This document shows positions 5,771 through 6,938 of a stretch of DNA of 6,938 bases, piece after piece (the stretch's first letter is position 1; each line of letters starts with the position of its first letter). A program made the position numbers and the translations under genes. The stretch comes from Alphaproteobacteria bacterium (lineage in GTDB: Bacteria > Pseudomonadota > Alphaproteobacteria > Acetobacterales > Acetobacteraceae): the NCBI GenBank assembly GCA_013298245.1, contig JAAFHD010000193.1, positions 1 through 6,938 of the forward strand. The letters run 5' to 3'. The notes below the pieces were generated by a model. It searched no databases. It worked only from the letters and a program-made list of their open reading frames with translations, and was not told the DNA's origin.

Positions 5771-6767
5771 CGGCGTCGCGCGCTTTCGCTCGGCCGGTCG
5801 CGGCGGCGCTGATGCCGCTGGCGACGACCTCGCGCAGCTTGCCGTGTAGATGCGGGTTGCCGGCGACGACCATGCCATCCGGATAGGCGTCACCGCCCGT
5901 GGGGTCGGTCACGAAGCCACCCGCCTCGCGCACCAGCACGATGCCGGCGGCGATGTCCCATTTGTTCAGGCCGAGTTCCCAGAAGCCGTCGTAACGCCCC
6001 GCAGCGACCCAGGCCAGGTCCAGGGCCGCCGCGCCGAAGCGGCGCACGCCCGCCACCTGCGGCATCAGCCGCGACAGGATAGCGACGAATTCCGGCTTGC
6101 GTGGAATGGCGCCGAAGGGGATGCCGGTGGCGAAAACCGCCTCGCGCATGTCGCGGCGCGCCGAGACCCGCAGGCGCTTGTCGTTCAGGAAGGCGCCAGC
6201 ACCTTTTTCGGCCCAGAAGAGTTCATCGCTGGCGGGGTTGTAGATCACGCCGGCGACGATTTCGGATTCCGTCTCCGTCAGGCGGCGCTCGATGCCGACA
6301 GAAATCGCCCAATGCGGAATGCCGTGCAGGAAATTCGTGGTGCCATCCAAGGGATCGACCACCCAGCGGTATTCCCAATCGGTCTCGGGGCTCGCACCGC
6401 TTTCTTCCATCAGGAAGGCGAAGTTGGGGCGCGCGCGGGCCAGTTCCTCGCGCAGTGTCTGTTCGGCGCGGATATCGGCCTGGGATACGAAATCGCCCGG
6501 GCCCTTCACCGAAACCTGCAGCTGCTCCACCTCTCCGAAGTCGCGCAACAGGCGGCGGCCGGCCTTGCGGACAGCACCCACCACCACGTTCAACTGCGCG
6601 GATAGCCGCGCGGTCTGGCTGGACTGGCGGCTTGCGCGGGGCGCGGGGGCCTCGGGCAATTCGGTGCGCGGCGCGCGGGGCTTGCGTTCCGGGCGCGGTG
6701 CTGCGGCCGGCGCCGTGCGGGGTGCTGGCGGGTTCTTCAGCGACAGGCGGGGCTTGTCGGCACTCAC
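5766..6767 (-). CDS. suhB: Inositol monophosphatase family protein, SuhB-like
   Basis: This is a 333-residue magnesium-dependent sugar/inositol phosphate phosphatase of the IMPase fold, expected in the cytoplasm. The metal and catalytic residues are all present: the Glu of the MEESG motif (E121), D138 and D141 in [12 protein letters not shown] (135-146), and D271 in WDIAAG (270-275). The upstream [11 protein letters not shown] segment (88-98) is also intact. The core (from about residue 55) is of normal family length. In front is an extra ~54-residue segment dominated by Pro, Arg and Ala, probably disordered. The start is GTG at 6767, chosen because it overlaps the efp stop in a GTGA junction and because no Met codon lies between it and residue 120; a GTG within the LNVVVGAV segment would cut into the fold. 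Overlap with efp implies one operon with coupled translation. In E. coli, SuhB also acts on transcription antitermination of rRNA operons; whether this protein does is unknown. The symbol rests on similarity. Confidence 0.85.
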   Translation of the reverse strand: MSADKPRLSLKNPPAPRTAPAAAPRPERKPRAPRTELPEAPAPRASRQSSQTARLSAQLNVVVGAVRKAGRRLLRDFGEVEQLQVSVKGPGDFVSQADIRAEQTLREELARARPNFAFLMEESGASPETDWEYRWVVDPLDGTTNFLHGIPHWAISVGIERRLTETESEIVAGVIYNPASDELFWAEKGAGAFLNDKRLRVSARRDMREAVFATGIPFGAIPRKPEFVAILSRLMPQVAGVRRFGAAALDLAWVAAGRYDGFWELGLNKWDIAAGIVLVREAGGFVTDPTGGDAYPDGMVVAGNPHLHGKLREVVASGISAAATGRAKARDAG

Positions 6768-6937
6768 CCCTTGGCGCGCTCGACGTAGGAGGCGTCTTCG
6801 GTGCGGACCACGATCTTTTCGCCGGCCGTGATGAAGGGCGGCACCATGGTCTTCACGCCATTCACCAGCATCGCCGGCTTGTAGGAGGAGGAGGCGGTCT
6901 GCCCCTTCACCACCGGATCAGCCTCGGCGATTTCCAG
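6764..6937 (-). CDS. efp: Elongation factor P, C-terminal part (runs off the window edge)
   Basis: The last 57 codons of elongation factor P are visible, the tRNA-shaped factor that rescues ribosomes stalled on polyproline stretches. The visible part is domain [23 protein letters not shown], then [21 protein letters not shown] and YVERAKG before TGA. This follows the family C-terminal signature (Lys-x-Ala, Gly, Val-Pro and a later Gly at the right spacing), except that Thr takes a usually hydrophobic position. The N-terminal domain with the modified Lys/Arg loop lies outside the window, so the modification type cannot be judged. The stop codon at 6766-6764 overlaps the downstream phosphatase start by four bases. 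The downstream protein has a proline-rich N-terminus, so EF-P could matter for its translation; this is speculation. Confidence 0.92.
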   Translation of the reverse strand: MEIAEADPVVKGQTASSSYKPAMLVNGVKTMVPPFITAGEKIVVRTEDASYVERAKG

Positions 6938-6938
6938 C

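Noticed and set aside
5850..6605. A 251-codon plus-strand open frame opposite the phosphatase gene
   Set aside because: It is the antisense shadow of a gene with intact IMPase motifs on the minus strand, with no family features of its own.

Overview
The window is GC-rich, with the strong G/C third-position bias typical of high-GC Alphaproteobacteria. An efp gene running into a suhB-type phosphatase gene, together with the protein style, suggests a member of the Rhodospirillales/Acetobacteraceae (Roseomonas-like). This placement is an inference; no rRNA or other marker is present.

Layout. Positions 1-39 may be the last codons of an upstream plus-strand gene (weak). Positions 40-248 are a gene-free leader with a 15-bp inverted repeat and a small hairpin closed by a GCAA tetraloop. 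Positions 249-1358 (+) encode a secreted periplasmic adaptor of the CusB/CzcB type. Three bases later, 1362-5669 (+) encodes a 1435-residue protein that joins a complete heavy-metal RND pump (CusA/CzcA type, residues 1-~1024) to a complete outer-membrane factor (TolC/CzcC type, residues ~1051-1435). A signal-peptide-like segment ending in AQA joins the two parts. Positions 5670-5765 are a short, AT-richer convergent spacer with two inverted repeats. On the minus strand, 5766-6767 encodes an inositol-monophosphatase family protein (SuhB-like) with an unusual Pro/Arg-rich N-terminal extension. Its GTG start overlaps the stop codon of the upstream gene efp, whose C-terminal 57 codons occupy 6764-6937.

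How the genes work together. The two plus-strand genes encode all three parts of a tripartite efflux machine: inner-membrane pump, periplasmic adaptor and outer-membrane channel. Pump and channel are made as one polypeptide, which fixes their synthesis at 1:1 and fits the 3:6:3 architecture known for Cus-type complexes. The substrate cannot be read from the sequence: the family proton-relay Asp and Glu are present, but the CusA copper-binding methionines are only partly matched. The minus-strand efp-suhB pair is a separate housekeeping operon (translation factor plus phosphatase) converging on the efflux operon.

The most notable item is the RND-outer-membrane-factor fusion with its built-in, apparently cleavable internal signal sequence. 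Related fusions are known to me from Bacteroidetes heavy-metal pumps, so the architecture is probably not wholly new, but it is unusual for this kind of organism.
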